DNA of 6,035 bases from Elusimicrobiota bacterium (GTDB taxonomy: Bacteria > Elusimicrobiota > Elusimicrobia > UBA1565 > JACRDR01), in the NCBI GenBank assembly GCA_016207585.1, contig JACQPI010000236.1:1-6035 (forward strand), read 5' to 3'. The position numbers and the translations under genes were made by a program. The notes under the pieces were generated by a model. It was given only the letters and a program-made list of their open reading frames with translations. It was not told the origin of the DNA and did no database searches. Below, one piece after another: positions 6,032-6,035 of this stretch (its first letter is position 1; each line of letters begins with the position of its first letter).

Positions 6032-6035
6032 CCAA
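6024..6035 (+). repeat. 12-bp direct repeat, copy 2 (AACCATGACCAA)
   Basis: Identical to 5953-5964 and likewise centred on an ATGA stop/start overlap. It is cut by the window edge, so the full extent of the repeat is unknown. Confidence 0.75.
6028..6035 (+). CDS. Probable start of the next operon gene (2 codons visible)
   Basis: ATGACCAA begins at the window edge, overlapping the mini-ORF stop. Only Met-Thr and part of a third codon are visible. From the bcrCBAD / bzdNOPQ gene order one would expect a BcrA/BzdP-type ATPase (activator) subunit here; this is inference from context, not sequence. The ribosome site upstream is weak (GCGGA region). Confidence 0.3.

Overview
The window is about 60% GC by eye, tightly packed, and reads as chromosomal DNA of a Gram-negative, probably anaerobic or facultative bacterium. 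The Gram-negative call rests on a signal-peptide-bearing, beta-strand-rich outer-membrane-type protein. The anaerobic call rests on an FNR-type regulator with candidate iron-sulfur cysteines beside two subunits of the oxygen-sensitive benzoyl-CoA reductase / 2-hydroxyacyl-CoA dehydratase family. I cannot name the phylum; codon use looks even across the genes, and I see no mobile element, tRNA, rRNA or CRISPR array.

Left part (1-1384), apparently housekeeping: the tail of an unrecognised gene, then a complete signal peptidase I (lepB). A putative outer-membrane beta-barrel gene on the opposite strand ends 19 bp from lepB, so the two converge. These have no evident link to the rest.

Right part (1445-6035): a Crp/Fnr-family regulator is divergent from the barrel gene. 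A 42-bp gap follows, then a thiolase, a BcrC/BzdN-like subunit (ATGA overlap with the thiolase), a BcrB/BzdO-like subunit (GTG start with a strong AGGAGG), and at the right edge another ATGA junction leading out of the window. The order C then B matches the classical bcrCBAD / bzdNOPQ clusters, so an ATPase/activator subunit (BcrA/BzdP type) is expected next but is not visible. The inferred biology is a low-oxygen-induced module in which the CB heterodimer does a low-potential reduction (or radical dehydration) of an acyl-CoA and the thiolase cleaves or forms a 3-oxoacyl-CoA; the substrate is unknown.

The most notable non-coding signals are: (a) a TGA-N6-TCA dyad across the regulator stop codon, centred exactly 41.5 bp upstream of the start point implied by an extended -10 motif (TGGTATCGT), which is class II FNR/CRP promoter geometry and would give an almost leaderless thiolase mRNA with no Shine-Dalgarno; and (b) a 12-bp direct repeat (AACCATGACCAA) that duplicates the start-codon context 71 bp apart at the end of the BcrB-like gene, bracketing a 24-codon mini-ORF and a hairpin.
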